Shown: positions 1 to 7,852, numbered from the stretch's first letter. The stretch: 16,757 nt of DNA from Strigomonas culicis (GCA_000482145.1 AUXH01000429.1:1-16757), one strand, 5' to 3'. Numbers and translations are program-made. Notes: generated from the letters alone by a model not told the origin.

Positions 1-49
<49 letters not shown>

Positions 50-608
50 CCTGTCAAGCGCGGTATTTTTGCTCTCTTGTTGATTGGTGTCTTGTGCGGT
101 GTACTTCCTTCCTCTCTCTCTCTTTCTTTTTTTGATATCTTTTCACTTTTCCTTTAAATAAGATCAATACTATTTAGCTTTTTTTTTGTCTTCTAACTCA
201 TTAGGTTATTTTTTTTTTAACAATTGTGTCTTATTCATTTTTATTTGTCGCGCTTTAGAGTTGAAAAGTGAATTTGGTATTCTTTCTTCTTTTACTTTCC
301 ATTGTCTTTTGTTATAACAATTATTTTCATTTTTTTTTTGTTGCTGTTGTACTTCTTTCTTTTTGATTCGTAGTTCTTTTTCACATTTTTTTTAACCCTT
401 TTTTCTTCCCTTTTCTTTTGATCTTTACACTATTCAATAATTATTAATAATAATAATAACAGCAATAATAGTAATAGTATTAATTAAAAACTATTGTTCA
501 TTCTTATTATTATCTTTTTTTTCTTTGTTCCTTTTCCCGGATTCTCTTCCCTGCACCCTTCGGGTGTACTTAGTACTTATTATCGATCTCGTAGACGCTT
601 AATAAGTA
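1..608. other. AT-rich spacer upstream of gene 1
   Basis: No credible gene is visible. The stretch opens with a (TA)n microsatellite and continues as T-rich sequence with short poly-T runs. An ATA/TAA-rich patch lies around 438-484. It probably holds the 3' UTR or spacer of an upstream gene outside the window, followed by the region leading into the gene 1 splice-acceptor tract. In-frame codons continue from position 494 into gene 1, but they encode only Phe/Ser/Leu-rich sequence, as a pyrimidine tract would when translated. Confidence 0.6.
4..45. repeat. (TA)n dinucleotide microsatellite
   Basis: An uninterrupted TA repeat of 21 units starts almost at the window edge and ends in ACAG. Its true length could differ because such repeats are unstable and hard to assemble. 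Confidence 0.95.
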
Positions 609-691
609 TTTCTTATTTTTTCGTTTCATTTTTTTTTGTTTTGCTTTTTTTTTGTGTCTGCTTTTCTTTTCAACAAGAGACGAGAACACAG
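609..691 (+). promoter_or_regulatory. Predicted trans-splice acceptor region of gene 1
   Basis: A T/C-rich tract runs from about 609 to 670. The first AG dinucleotides after it lie at 676-677 and 690-691 (in ACACAG). In trypanosomatids the spliced leader is joined to the first good AG after such a tract. This would give a 5' UTR of about 66-80 nt before the ATG at 758. It would also exclude the upstream in-frame ATG at 494 from the mRNA. The exact AG is inference. Confidence 0.6.
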
Positions 692-757
692 ATTGTTGTT
701 TTTTTCCCCTGTGTTACGGTGTGTCTCTCACTTGCCACGGACTTCCCTGGAAAGACG

Positions 758-1549
758 ATGCACTCCCAACCATCCGCCTCCCCCGTGAAGCGGACGGGTG
801 ACGCCACACGACAGCCCGTGTCGGTGCTGCGCTGCCAGCAGGAGCCTAGCGAGAGCTTCTCCAGCCTTAACGGCGTCAGCCGCAGCGCGGAGGATTCCAT
901 GCCGTCCGGCACACCACCAGAAGCCGCGCCGCGCTGTAACGTGTACATCAGCGGGCTGCCGCCGCACTTCACGGTTGAGGAGCTGCGCGAGCTGGTCGCG
1001 CCCTTCGGCACCATCAAGACGCTCAAGTGCTGCATCGACCATGAGTACAACAACCGCGTGCTGCGCATGCAGGCGGCGGCCGCCGCCGCGGCGGAGCGCC
1101 AGCCGGTGTTCACGGACCCGCTGACGGGGCTGCTGACGCCGGTGGCGAGCGTGGACCTGTCGGGCTACCGCAGTGAGTCGTGCTTCACGAAGGGCTACGG
1201 CTTCGTGCTCTTCTGCAAGCCGGAGGCGGCGGCGGCCTGCATCGCGGGGCTGAACGCGCGGCGCGAGAGCGGCAACACGATCCGCGCGCGCTACAGCAAC
1301 GCCCAAACGGCGGGCGACAGCGGATCGAGCGGCCACCGCACCGGCCGCGCGGCGCACAATCCGCACCAGCCGCCGCTGCTGCCAGCGCCGCCGCAGCCGC
1401 AGCCGCTGCCGCCGCCGACGCCGACGCTGTACTACGCGCCGGCGCCGGCTCCCGTCATGTACTATGCCGCGCCGCCGCCGCCGCAGCCCATGATGGTGAT
1501 GATGGTGCCGCGGCCGGCCGCCGCGCCGGTGATGCTCATGCGCCTGTAG
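758..1549 (+). CDS. Single-RRM RNA-binding protein, array gene 1 (subfamily A)
   Basis: Predicted RNA-binding protein of 263 aa. The RRM spans about residues 61-181, with RNP2 VYISGL at 62-67 and RNP1 KGYGFVLF at 145-152. The RNP aromatics (Y63, Y147, F149) are present, followed by helix 2 (EAAAACIAGLN) and strand 4 (TIRARYS). Between strands 2 and 3 lies an insert of about 45 residues: seven alanines (106-112), then FTDPLTG and PVASVDLS. The N-terminus (1-60) is Ser/Pro/Arg-rich. The tail (182-263) is rich in Pro, Gln, Ala, Tyr and Met, with LYYAPAPA and QPMM...MMVP motifs. I chose the ATG at 758 because it follows the predicted acceptor and begins the GC-rich codon usage; the same frame is open back to 494 but is pyrimidine-tract sequence there. 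An ATG at 899 is a weaker alternative. By analogy with other trypanosomatid single-RRM proteins it would bind mRNA and affect stability or translation; its target is unknown. Confidence 0.85.
   Translation: MHSQPSASPVKRTGDATRQPVSVLRCQQEPSESFSSLNGVSRSAEDSMPSGTPPEAAPRCNVYISGLPPHFTVEELRELVAPFGTIKTLKCCIDHEYNNRVLRMQAAAAAAAERQPVFTDPLTGLLTPVASVDLSGYRSESCFTKGYGFVLFCKPEAAAACIAGLNARRESGNTIRARYSNAQTAGDSGSSGHRTGRAAHNPHQPPLLPAPPQPQPLPPPTPTLYYAPAPAPVMYYAAPPPPQPMMVMMVPRPAAAPVMLMRL
1025..1299 (+). repeat. Homogenised RRM-core block, copy in gene 1
   Basis: These 275 nt match 3979-4253 in gene 2 base for base by eye. The part at 1046-1300 also matches 7133-7387 in gene 3 base for base. The block covers the end of strand 2, the Ala-rich insert, RNP1, helix 2 and strand 4. 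Similarity falls sharply at its downstream edge. Confidence 0.9.
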
Positions 1550-1660
1550 TGTACGATAGAGCAGCGGATGCCACACGTACAACACTTATGTATATCTTGC
1601 TAGTATACGCGTGCGCTCGTTCTCACTCTCTTTTGTTTTCTTCTTTCTTGTTCCTTTCCG

Positions 1661-1679
1661 CCCCCCCCCCCCCCCCCCC
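1661..1679 (+). repeat. Poly-C tract (C19)
   Basis: An uninterrupted run of 19 C residues lies about 110 nt after the gene 1 stop codon, the only long C homopolymer in the window. The true length may vary because of slippage. Confidence 0.95.
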
Positions 1680-1694
1680 GCTGATCATATGACA

Positions 1695-1722
1695 GGGCGG
1701 GCGGGGGAGAGGCAGGAGAGGG
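1695..1722 (+). promoter_or_regulatory. Candidate G-quadruplex in gene 1 3' UTR
   Basis: G-runs at 1695-1697, 1699-1701, 1703-1707 and 1720-1722 give four runs of at least three G on the + strand, with loops of 1, 1 and about 12 nt. It would be transcribed into the gene 1 3' UTR if the poly(A) site is downstream. The long last loop makes it non-canonical, and pairing with the nearby C19 tract is an alternative fold. Function is inference. Confidence 0.35.
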
Positions 1723-3560
1723 AATCAGTAGAGAAAGAGAAGGGGAGGGAGCGCGCGCGTGCAAAGTCGCATGAAGAAACTACGTAGAGCAGTGGTCATG
1801 GAACGAGAAGAATCTTTTTTTTTTAAACAAAAAAACGTATATATGATGGAACATGTATAAAAAGTAAATTGAGAGACAGCTTATGTTGTGGAGCAGACAC
1901 ACAAAGGTATCTATTGCTCTGATGTAACGTAGAACCGTAGCAGTATTTACATAAAATTGTCAGTTTCTATTTTTTGTTATTAAATAGAATAATGATCTAA
2001 AAAGAAAGAAAGAAACATTTTAACCAAAATGTGGTCAGGCATAATGCATAGTTAATAGCGCAGGTCAGAAACAAGCATAACGAAAAAAAACCAAGATCAT
2101 CATCACTATGATAGATGCTTTTTCAGCAACCGTATTACAATAGGAAAGTGAATGCAAAAAGGAATAAAATGATAAAAAAAAGAAAAGATGTATGTTTTTT
2201 TTTCACTTTTTGTTTTTCCTGGTTGGGCGTCCTTTCATTTATTTGCACACATAGTGGTGCCATTAATTCTTTATTACTAATACTATTTTTTTTTTGTTTA
2301 GGTGCTGATTAAACAAGCGAATAAAAACAAACGCGCACACAAAACTATATTTTTTTTTTCTTGTGTTAAAAAAGAGAAAACGAACATAAATAATTATAAT
2401 AAACCATGCTGATACTAATAGTAATAAATAACAATTTCACTTCAGATATGGTCTAAATTGCTATGCCTCTTTGAACGGAATTATGCTTTTTCTTTTTTTT
2501 ATTATTATATATTCTTGTCGCCTTTTTTTTCTTCACAATCTATTATACCATCTCTCTCTCTCTGTATATGTAGAAATGCGTATGTATATGTATAAATACA
2601 TATGCATATATAAATTGAGAGGAGCTCGTACTAGGTATACACATTAATGTATATAAAAATGCCGTAATTGTCTGTTGTCCTGCATTCCCGCCTCTTTTTT
2701 TTTGCAGTTCCACAAAAGAATGAAAGGCCACCTACTAACAATCATGATACGATGTATAAAGTGTAATAACGAGTATTTCACTTTATTTTTGCTTTCTTTT
2801 CCCCCTTTTCCCACTTTTTTTTTTACAAAGCTATTATATGCAATTTTTTCCCATTTCTTGTTCTTATTTTTTTTTCTTTTTACAATTCCAAGAGTTGAAG
2901 AGATCAGTTGGTCTGCGATTTAAAAAACAAAAACAAAAGTGCGTGGAAAAAGAATCAATGGTATAAGGTAAAAATATCAAAAAGAAAAAATCTACATGAC
3001 AAAAGGCGAATAGCAAATGAATCAACAAGAACCATTGAAAAGAAAAACTTGACTATGTGCAGGTCCATGTCTGTCCTTAACTCTGTTTCCACACGTATAA
3101 CGTAATCGGTCTCTCTTTCTCTCTCTCTCTCTCTTTTGCGTCCTTCTTTGTATGTATATATATATATACATTTATTAGTTAAAAAACCCTTACAAAATCT
3201 TTTTTTTAATTCTCTTTTAATAGTTACACTTCCCTTTTCTATCATCTTTTTTTCTCGCTCTACTTTTTGTTTTCACTTTTTTTGAATTATCTACTCCCGG
3301 TAGCTGAAAATAAAGCAAAACAAAACAACACCTCTATAACCGAGCTGTTAAAGCCTCCACTAAGGATCTTTATAAGTTTGTTTTATTGTTGTGCATTGTG
3401 TTTCTTTGTCCATTTCTTTTATTTTTTATTTTTGCTCCCAGAATACACCTTGTGCAAGCGATTACACTCCTCCCGTTTCCTGCACGTACATTTTCTTTTT
3501 TTTTGTTAAATCGTGTATACCATTGAGCTCTACAGAAAGAAGCAAATAAACATATACAAA

Positions 3561-3580
3561 TATATATATATATATATATA
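3561..3580. repeat. (TA)n microsatellite upstream of gene 2
   Basis: Ten TA units lie about 110 nt before the gene 2 start codon, just before the T-rich region leading to its predicted splice acceptor. Confidence 0.9.
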
Positions 3581-3641
3581 CCAAATATTTTAATTATATA
3601 CTCTTTTTTGTTTGTTTTGAGTTTCCGTGTGTTCACGCGTG

Positions 3642-3670
3642 ATTCTTCTCGTTTCCCGTTTTACCCACAG
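3642..3670 (+). promoter_or_regulatory. Predicted trans-splice acceptor of gene 2
   Basis: A pyrimidine-rich stretch (3642-3667) ends in a consensus-like CAG at 3668-3670, with no AG between the tract and that site. Splicing there gives a short 5' UTR of 20 nt before the ATG at 3691. Confidence 0.6.
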
Positions 3671-3690
3671 TGCCCCCTTCCTCCGTTTCT

Positions 3691-4704
3691 ATGGCCAGCG
3701 AGCGCGATATGCAGACGGGTGACGACCGACGGTCGACCTCAAGTGGCGACCGCCTTCCAGCGCAACCGAGCCTCAGCGATGCGGCCTCGCGGCCGGTGTC
3801 GCAGGCGCGGCCGCAGCCGGCCAGCAGCAGCACGAGTCTGAGCGACCCGGCGCACGCGTCTGGCGGCAAGGAGGATGCCGCGCCGCCGTGTAATGTGTAC
3901 ATCAGCGGGCTGCCGCCGCATTACAAGACGGATGACCTGCGGAAGCTCGTCGCGCCCTTCGGGACAGTTAAGCTGCTGAAGTGCTGCATCGACCATGAGT
4001 ACAACAACCGCGTGCTGCGCATGCAGGCGGCGGCCGCCGCCGCGGCGGAGCGCCAGCCGGTGTTCACGGACCCGCTGACGGGGCTGCTGACGCCGGTGGC
4101 GAGCGTGGACCTGTCGGGCTACCGCAGTGAGTCGTGCTTCACGAAGGGCTACGGCTTCGTGCTCTTCTGCAAGCCGGAGGCGGCGGCGGCCTGCATCGCG
4201 GGGCTGAACGCGCGGCGCGAGAGCGGCAACACGATCCGCGCGCGCTACAGCAATATGCAGACCGCGCCCGACGAGGAGAGCGCGCCGCCGTGCAGCACCA
4301 ATGCCTCCGCTAGCCGCGGCAGCGTCGCGAGCGTGGCGCGGCCGGCGGCCGGTGGCCGCGCGCCCTTTAGCCACCTGCCGCAGTTCGCGGGCAGCGCCAG
4401 CTGCAACAGCAGCGTGGCGGGGCCCTGCGCGGCGCAGGAGGGCAGCACCAGTGGCACGCTCTACGGGCTGACCGCCGCGCTGGCGCCGCCCGCGGCCGTG
4501 CCGGTGCGCTACGAGCCGATGGCGTACCCGATGCCGCCGCCGCCGCCGACGTACATGGCGGACTCGGGCGTGTACTACGGCGCGCCGGTGCTGACGTCGC
4601 CGCCCCTCGTGCCGATGCAGATGCCATACGTCGTCATGATGCTGCCGGTCGGCGCCTCGATGCCAGGCCCGGCGCTGTTTCCGTCTCCACCGTATCCGCA
4701 ATAG
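3691..4704 (+). CDS. Single-RRM RNA-binding protein, array gene 2 (subfamily A)
   Basis: Predicted RNA-binding protein of 337 aa. The RRM spans about residues 68-188, with RNP2 VYISGL at 69-74, RNP1 KGYGFVLF at 152-159, and the same Ala-rich PLTG...PVASVDLS insert as gene 1 between them. Helix 1 differs from its paralogs (HYKTDDLRKLV), while the rest of the RRM is identical to gene 1 from residue 97 on. The N-terminus (1-67) is Ser/Asp/Arg-rich. The tail (189-337) is longer than in gene 1: first Ser/Ala/Gly-rich, then Pro/Met/Tyr-rich with a VYYGAP element and the MPYVVMMLP stretch. The start is the first in-frame ATG after the CAG at 3668-3670; the frame is open a few codons further upstream from a GTG, without an ATG. 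A second ATG at 3709 is possible. A post-transcriptional mRNA-binding role is inferred. Confidence 0.85.
   Translation: MASERDMQTGDDRRSTSSGDRLPAQPSLSDAASRPVSQARPQPASSSTSLSDPAHASGGKEDAAPPCNVYISGLPPHYKTDDLRKLVAPFGTVKLLKCCIDHEYNNRVLRMQAAAAAAAERQPVFTDPLTGLLTPVASVDLSGYRSESCFTKGYGFVLFCKPEAAAACIAGLNARRESGNTIRARYSNMQTAPDEESAPPCSTNASASRGSVASVARPAAGGRAPFSHLPQFAGSASCNSSVAGPCAAQEGSTSGTLYGLTAALAPPAAVPVRYEPMAYPMPPPPPTYMADSGVYYGAPVLTSPPLVPMQMPYVVMMLPVGASMPGPALFPSPPYPQ
3979..4253 (+). repeat. Homogenised RRM-core block, copy in gene 2
   Basis: This matches 1025-1299 of gene 1 over 275 nt with no difference seen, including all third codon positions. The codons just before it differ from gene 1 at several positions, which marks an abrupt upstream edge. 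Confidence 0.9.
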
Positions 4705-6582
4705 AAGCGGTGATACGCATTTCACCTCCCCTCCTCCCCTCGATTCCCTGTCCATAACGCAATATTTATACAGCCAACCAGGGAAAATGAGAAAAGGAAG
4801 GGCAGCGTCAAGGAAGGGGGTCGCGGAACTTGGCAATGTGGAAGCGGCACACTGTATGAATGGGGTGCGACAGGACAACATAAATATGTTTCTTTGGTGA
4901 TGTAATACTTCCGTGACACACGTTTTTTTTTTTTTTTCATTTTCTTGGTTCATAATTGTTTCTTGTTATCATTTTATGATCATTTCTTACTTCCTTTTTT
5001 TTTCTTTTTTTTCTTTGGAAGATTTAAGAATAATAATGATGCATGTATTGCCAGTAGACAAAAGCAAAAACAAAACAAAAAAAGAAGTAACGAAGTAGAG
5101 AATTATTGTACACATTGCATATTGTGGTGGAAGGTAGAGCGACGGCTTGCAAGCAGCGCGTCACTCGTATCCTTATCCCTGTCCATAAGCCTATGGTTAT
5201 GTTGTGTACATCGTGGCATGCGCAAAATATATAGATATATGTAGGGATGCCCGTCTGTACCTGGTGTGGACACTGATGCCACTGTTGGGTTTTGAGAAAA
5301 AAAAATGAAGAATAATATTTTTTTGCTTTCTAAACGAAGCAATGAACTAAGATTGGATCTATTTAAGCTAGAACACAAGTCTTCATTTCACGTTTTCATT
5401 ACTTCTAACTCTTTTATTGTTCGCTTTGTAAAACAAGAAAGTACTTCTTTTTTTTTCTATTCCTATACTTTTTTTTTCTCTTTTTTTTTGTCGTTTCTTT
5501 ATTGTTCCCCACTGCGGGGAGTGTACACCTCATGAAGTGCAGGTGAAGGCGCGTGTTTGTAATATGATTGGCGTTCTGTTTTTTCATTGATTTAGTTTCT
5601 TTTCTTCAGATGTGGCGTCAATTCTCTTTTTTTTTTTGTGTGTTTCTCAGCTGATTTCCATTGCACCTTAACGACGACGAACAATGACTAAAGCATCAAT
5701 TATGTAACATCAGCAAGAAAATAAAGAATTTGCTATTTTAGTTTCTTCTTTATTGATGTAGTTGCTTTCTTATATACACTTTATCTGTATGTATCGTTGT
5801 TGTAGAAATTGTTTTTTATTCCTTTTCTAGTTTTTACTTTTTTTTGTCTTTTTTTTAAACTTGATTTCTATAGTTCTGCATGACACTATATGAGAGAGTA
5901 TATTGTTATTGTTTGGTGTTTTCCATTTTGTTTTACTTTATCCCCTCTTTCTGTTTTCGCATTCTCCCTCTTTGCATAACATCTATTACAGTTGTAATAG
6001 CACTGATTTCTACATAATCCTTCAAACCTGATTTGTAACCTCCTCTACATGAAAAGCCTGAATCTGTTTATCAAGCAAAACACAACAGTACCTTTTTGAA
6101 ACGAAGAAAAACTGTAACAGAATAATAATAAAAAAAAATGAAAACAAAGAGAAACATACACGCAACATTTTGATTACCGATTCGTAATGGCACATTAGAA
6201 GGACGGTGTTATGAACGTAGTATTTCAGTATTAAAGAAAAGAAAACACACACCCCATTAGGACCAGTACACGAAGAGGTATATATTGGTTCTCTTTATAG
6301 CTCTATTCTTTCGAATGTTATGTGCCTGATAGATCCTTTAGTTGCTCTTTATTTCTCTCTCTCTCTCTCTCTCTTCATGATATTATTTTAACGCGCGTTA
6401 CTTTGCTTTAGTTTTTAGTTTTCAAAGTCTCTTTATTCATTTCCAGTCAAATAATACTATTTTTTTTTGTATTTTTGTTTCTACTTGGATTTTTTTCTTT
6501 CTTTTTTCTTTTTCTCTTTCATTTTTTGTGAGATTCTATTGATCCACTTCTCTCCCCTAGTATCAAGTTTTCTTTGCTTTTG
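4705..6582. other. AT-rich spacer and 3' UTR region between genes 2 and 3
   Basis: About 1.9 kb with no credible gene. The first 200 nt after the stop are more balanced in composition. Then poly-T-rich stretches alternate with A-rich ones, for example A-rich around 6050-6250. A CT microsatellite lies at about 6354-6373. The segment at about 5110-5230 is less low-complexity than its surroundings, but I recognise no RNA gene or protein in it. Small open frames here have AT-rich codons and Phe/Ser/Lys bias. Confidence 0.6.
6354..6373. repeat. (TC)n microsatellite
   Basis: About ten TC units sit roughly 340 nt upstream of gene 3, in a pyrimidine-rich region that may belong to its spacer. Confidence 0.9.
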
Positions 6583-6624
6583 ATCTATTCTACTCTTTTT
6601 TTTCGTTTTATTTATTTATTTCAG
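6583..6624 (+). promoter_or_regulatory. Predicted trans-splice acceptor of gene 3
   Basis: A T-rich tract ends in TTTCAG, with the AG at 6623-6624. Splicing there gives a 73-nt 5' UTR before the ATG at 6698. A second strong pyrimidine tract (about 6646-6682) is not followed by an AG until 6740-6741. Use of that site would move the start to the ATG at 6770. Confidence 0.5.
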
Positions 6625-6697
6625 TTGTTTGGCTTTGCTACGATTGTTTTCCTTTTTTGCTGCCTTCTTTCTTTTTTTTCCCTGAACAATTTCTGTT

Positions 6698-7852
6698 ATG
6701 TCGGTCGCTGCTGACACACCCATGCCATCGCTGTCGATGAGTGTGTACCGCTTACCACGATGCCTGGCGATGGCGGACGACATGGAGGAAATCCGCAGCC
6801 ACATCAGTAACAGTGGCAACGGCGGCCATACGCCGTCCGAGAGCAGCGGCAGCGCCGCGCTGCCCCACCGCCTGCACCGCGCCCAGCTGGATGACTCGGT
6901 GACGGTGGTGCCGCCGACGGCGGACGAGCCGTCTGTGCGCGAGAGTAACGGAGTTTTCTTCGGCCCGCCGCGCTTCCTGGAGGACATGGAGAGGGACCTG
7001 ACAGTGGAGGATATGCAGCAGCGCAACGTGTACATCAGCGGGCTGCCGCCGCTCTTCACGAACAAGGACCTGCGCGAGCTGGTCGCGCCTTTTGGCACCA
7101 TCAAGACGCTCAAGTGCTGCATCGACCATGCGTACAACAACCGCGTGCTGCGCATGCAGGCGGCGGCCGCCGCCGCGGCGGAGCGCCAGCCGGTGTTCAC
7201 GGACCCGCTGACGGGGCTGCTGACGCCGGTGGCGAGCGTGGACCTGTCGGGCTACCGCAGTGAGTCGTGCTTCACGAAGGGCTACGGCTTCGTGCTCTTC
7301 TGCAAGCCGGAGGCGGCGGCGGCCTGCATCGCGGGGCTGAACGCGCGGCGCGAGAGCGGCAACACGATCCGCGCGCGCTACAGCAACGTGCACGCAACGC
7401 CGTTCGGGCGACACGACAGGGACAATCGCGTGGTGCTCATGGCGAAGGACGGCAGCGGCGCGGTGGTGCGGCCCGGCCGGCAGCAGCCGCAGACCGAGGA
7501 CGACCCGGAGACGATGCTGCGTGACTGCGAGGCACTGGGCACGACGCTGTTGGGAGACGACGAGGCGGCGCCGCAGCCGCTGCCGCACCACGGCTCCAGC
7601 CGCAGCACTCGCAGCAGCAGCAGCCTGTGCCTTCCGCCGCCCGCCGCCGCGCCGCTGCCGCCCATGGTGCCGCAGCAAGCGCCGCCGCCACCGCCGCTGC
7701 AGCAGCCCATGTACATGATGATGATGCTGCAGCAAGCGCCGCCGCCGCCGCCACAGGCGCTGTACTACGCCCCGGCACCCGCCTCGATGTTTTACTACGC
7801 TACACCGCAGCCGCAGCCACAGCCCATGATGATGATGGTTCCTTACCACTGA
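6698..7852 (+). CDS. Single-RRM RNA-binding protein, array gene 3 (mosaic)
   Basis: Predicted RNA-binding protein of 384 aa. The N-terminal region (1-100) is mixed and ends in a LEDME...DLTVEDMQQRN segment shared with genes 4 and 5. The RRM spans about residues 110-230, with RNP2 VYISGL at 111-116 and RNP1 KGYGFVLF at 194-201. The inserted Ala run and PLTG...PVASVDLS motif are those of genes 1 and 2. After the RRM comes HATPFGR, again recalling genes 4 and 5. A Ser/Arg/Gln stretch follows, then a Pro/Gln/Met/Tyr tail with MYMMMM, ALYYAPAPA and QPMMMMVP elements close to the gene 1 tail. The residue after DH in strand 2 is Ala145, where the paralogs have Glu. The start at 6698 fits the acceptor at 6624; if the acceptor at 6741 is used, translation would begin at 6770 (residue 25). 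A role in mRNA regulation is inferred. Confidence 0.85.
   Translation: MSVAADTPMPSLSMSVYRLPRCLAMADDMEEIRSHISNSGNGGHTPSESSGSAALPHRLHRAQLDDSVTVVPPTADEPSVRESNGVFFGPPRFLEDMERDLTVEDMQQRNVYISGLPPLFTNKDLRELVAPFGTIKTLKCCIDHAYNNRVLRMQAAAAAAAERQPVFTDPLTGLLTPVASVDLSGYRSESCFTKGYGFVLFCKPEAAAACIAGLNARRESGNTIRARYSNVHATPFGRHDRDNRVVLMAKDGSGAVVRPGRQQPQTEDDPETMLRDCEALGTTLLGDDEAAPQPLPHHGSSRSTRSSSSLCLPPPAAAPLPPMVPQQAPPPPPLQQPMYMMMMLQQAPPPPPQALYYAPAPASMFYYATPQPQPQPMMMMVPYH
6996..7083 (+). repeat. Segment identical to gene 5 (RNP2 region)
   Basis: These 88 nt match 14933-15020 in gene 5 exactly by eye and differ at one base from 10654-10741 in gene 4. They encode TVEDMQQRN, RNP2 and helix 1. Right after this segment the sequence switches to the gene 1/2 type. 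Confidence 0.9.
7133..7387 (+). repeat. Homogenised RRM-core block, copy in gene 3
   Basis: These 255 nt match 1046-1300 of gene 1 with no difference seen. A single A-to-C change at 7131, giving Ala in place of Glu, marks the upstream side. It covers the insert, RNP1, helix 2 and strand 4. Confidence 0.9.

Larger units (their letters stand above)
1550..3641. other. AT-rich spacer and 3' UTR region between genes 1 and 2
   Basis: About 2.1 kb with no credible gene. It holds the gene 1 3' UTR, the C19 tract and G-rich patch near 1661-1722, and many poly-T and poly-A runs. CT microsatellites lie at 2551-2563 and about 3111-3134. AT repeats lie around 3155-3168 and at 3561-3580, and a small AT hairpin at 2586-2603. 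Short open frames here encode Phe/Lys/Ser-rich low-complexity sequence with AT-rich codons unlike the five genes. The polyadenylation site cannot be located from sequence alone. Confidence 0.6.

Noticed and set aside
1..46. The (TA)n repeat as a centromere or replication element
   Set aside because: A short microsatellite at a window edge; several similar AT repeats occur in the spacers.
494..757. An 88-codon N-terminal extension of gene 1 rich in Phe, Leu and Ser that looks like membrane segments
   Set aside because: It is the translation of the T-rich spacer and splice-acceptor tract. It lies upstream of the predicted acceptor AG, its codons are AT-rich, and the paralogs show no related extension.
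3739..4953. Long minus-strand open frames opposite all five genes (also 728-1585, 6752-7936, 10167-11588, 14818-15789)
   Set aside because: They arise because G/C-ending codons on the + strand leave few stops on the other strand. The products are Arg/His-rich shadows, and the shared segments simply mirror the RRM.
5110..5230. A less AT-rich patch that might be an RNA gene
   Set aside because: No tRNA cloverleaf, and no convincing box C/D or other snoRNA layout could be traced by eye.
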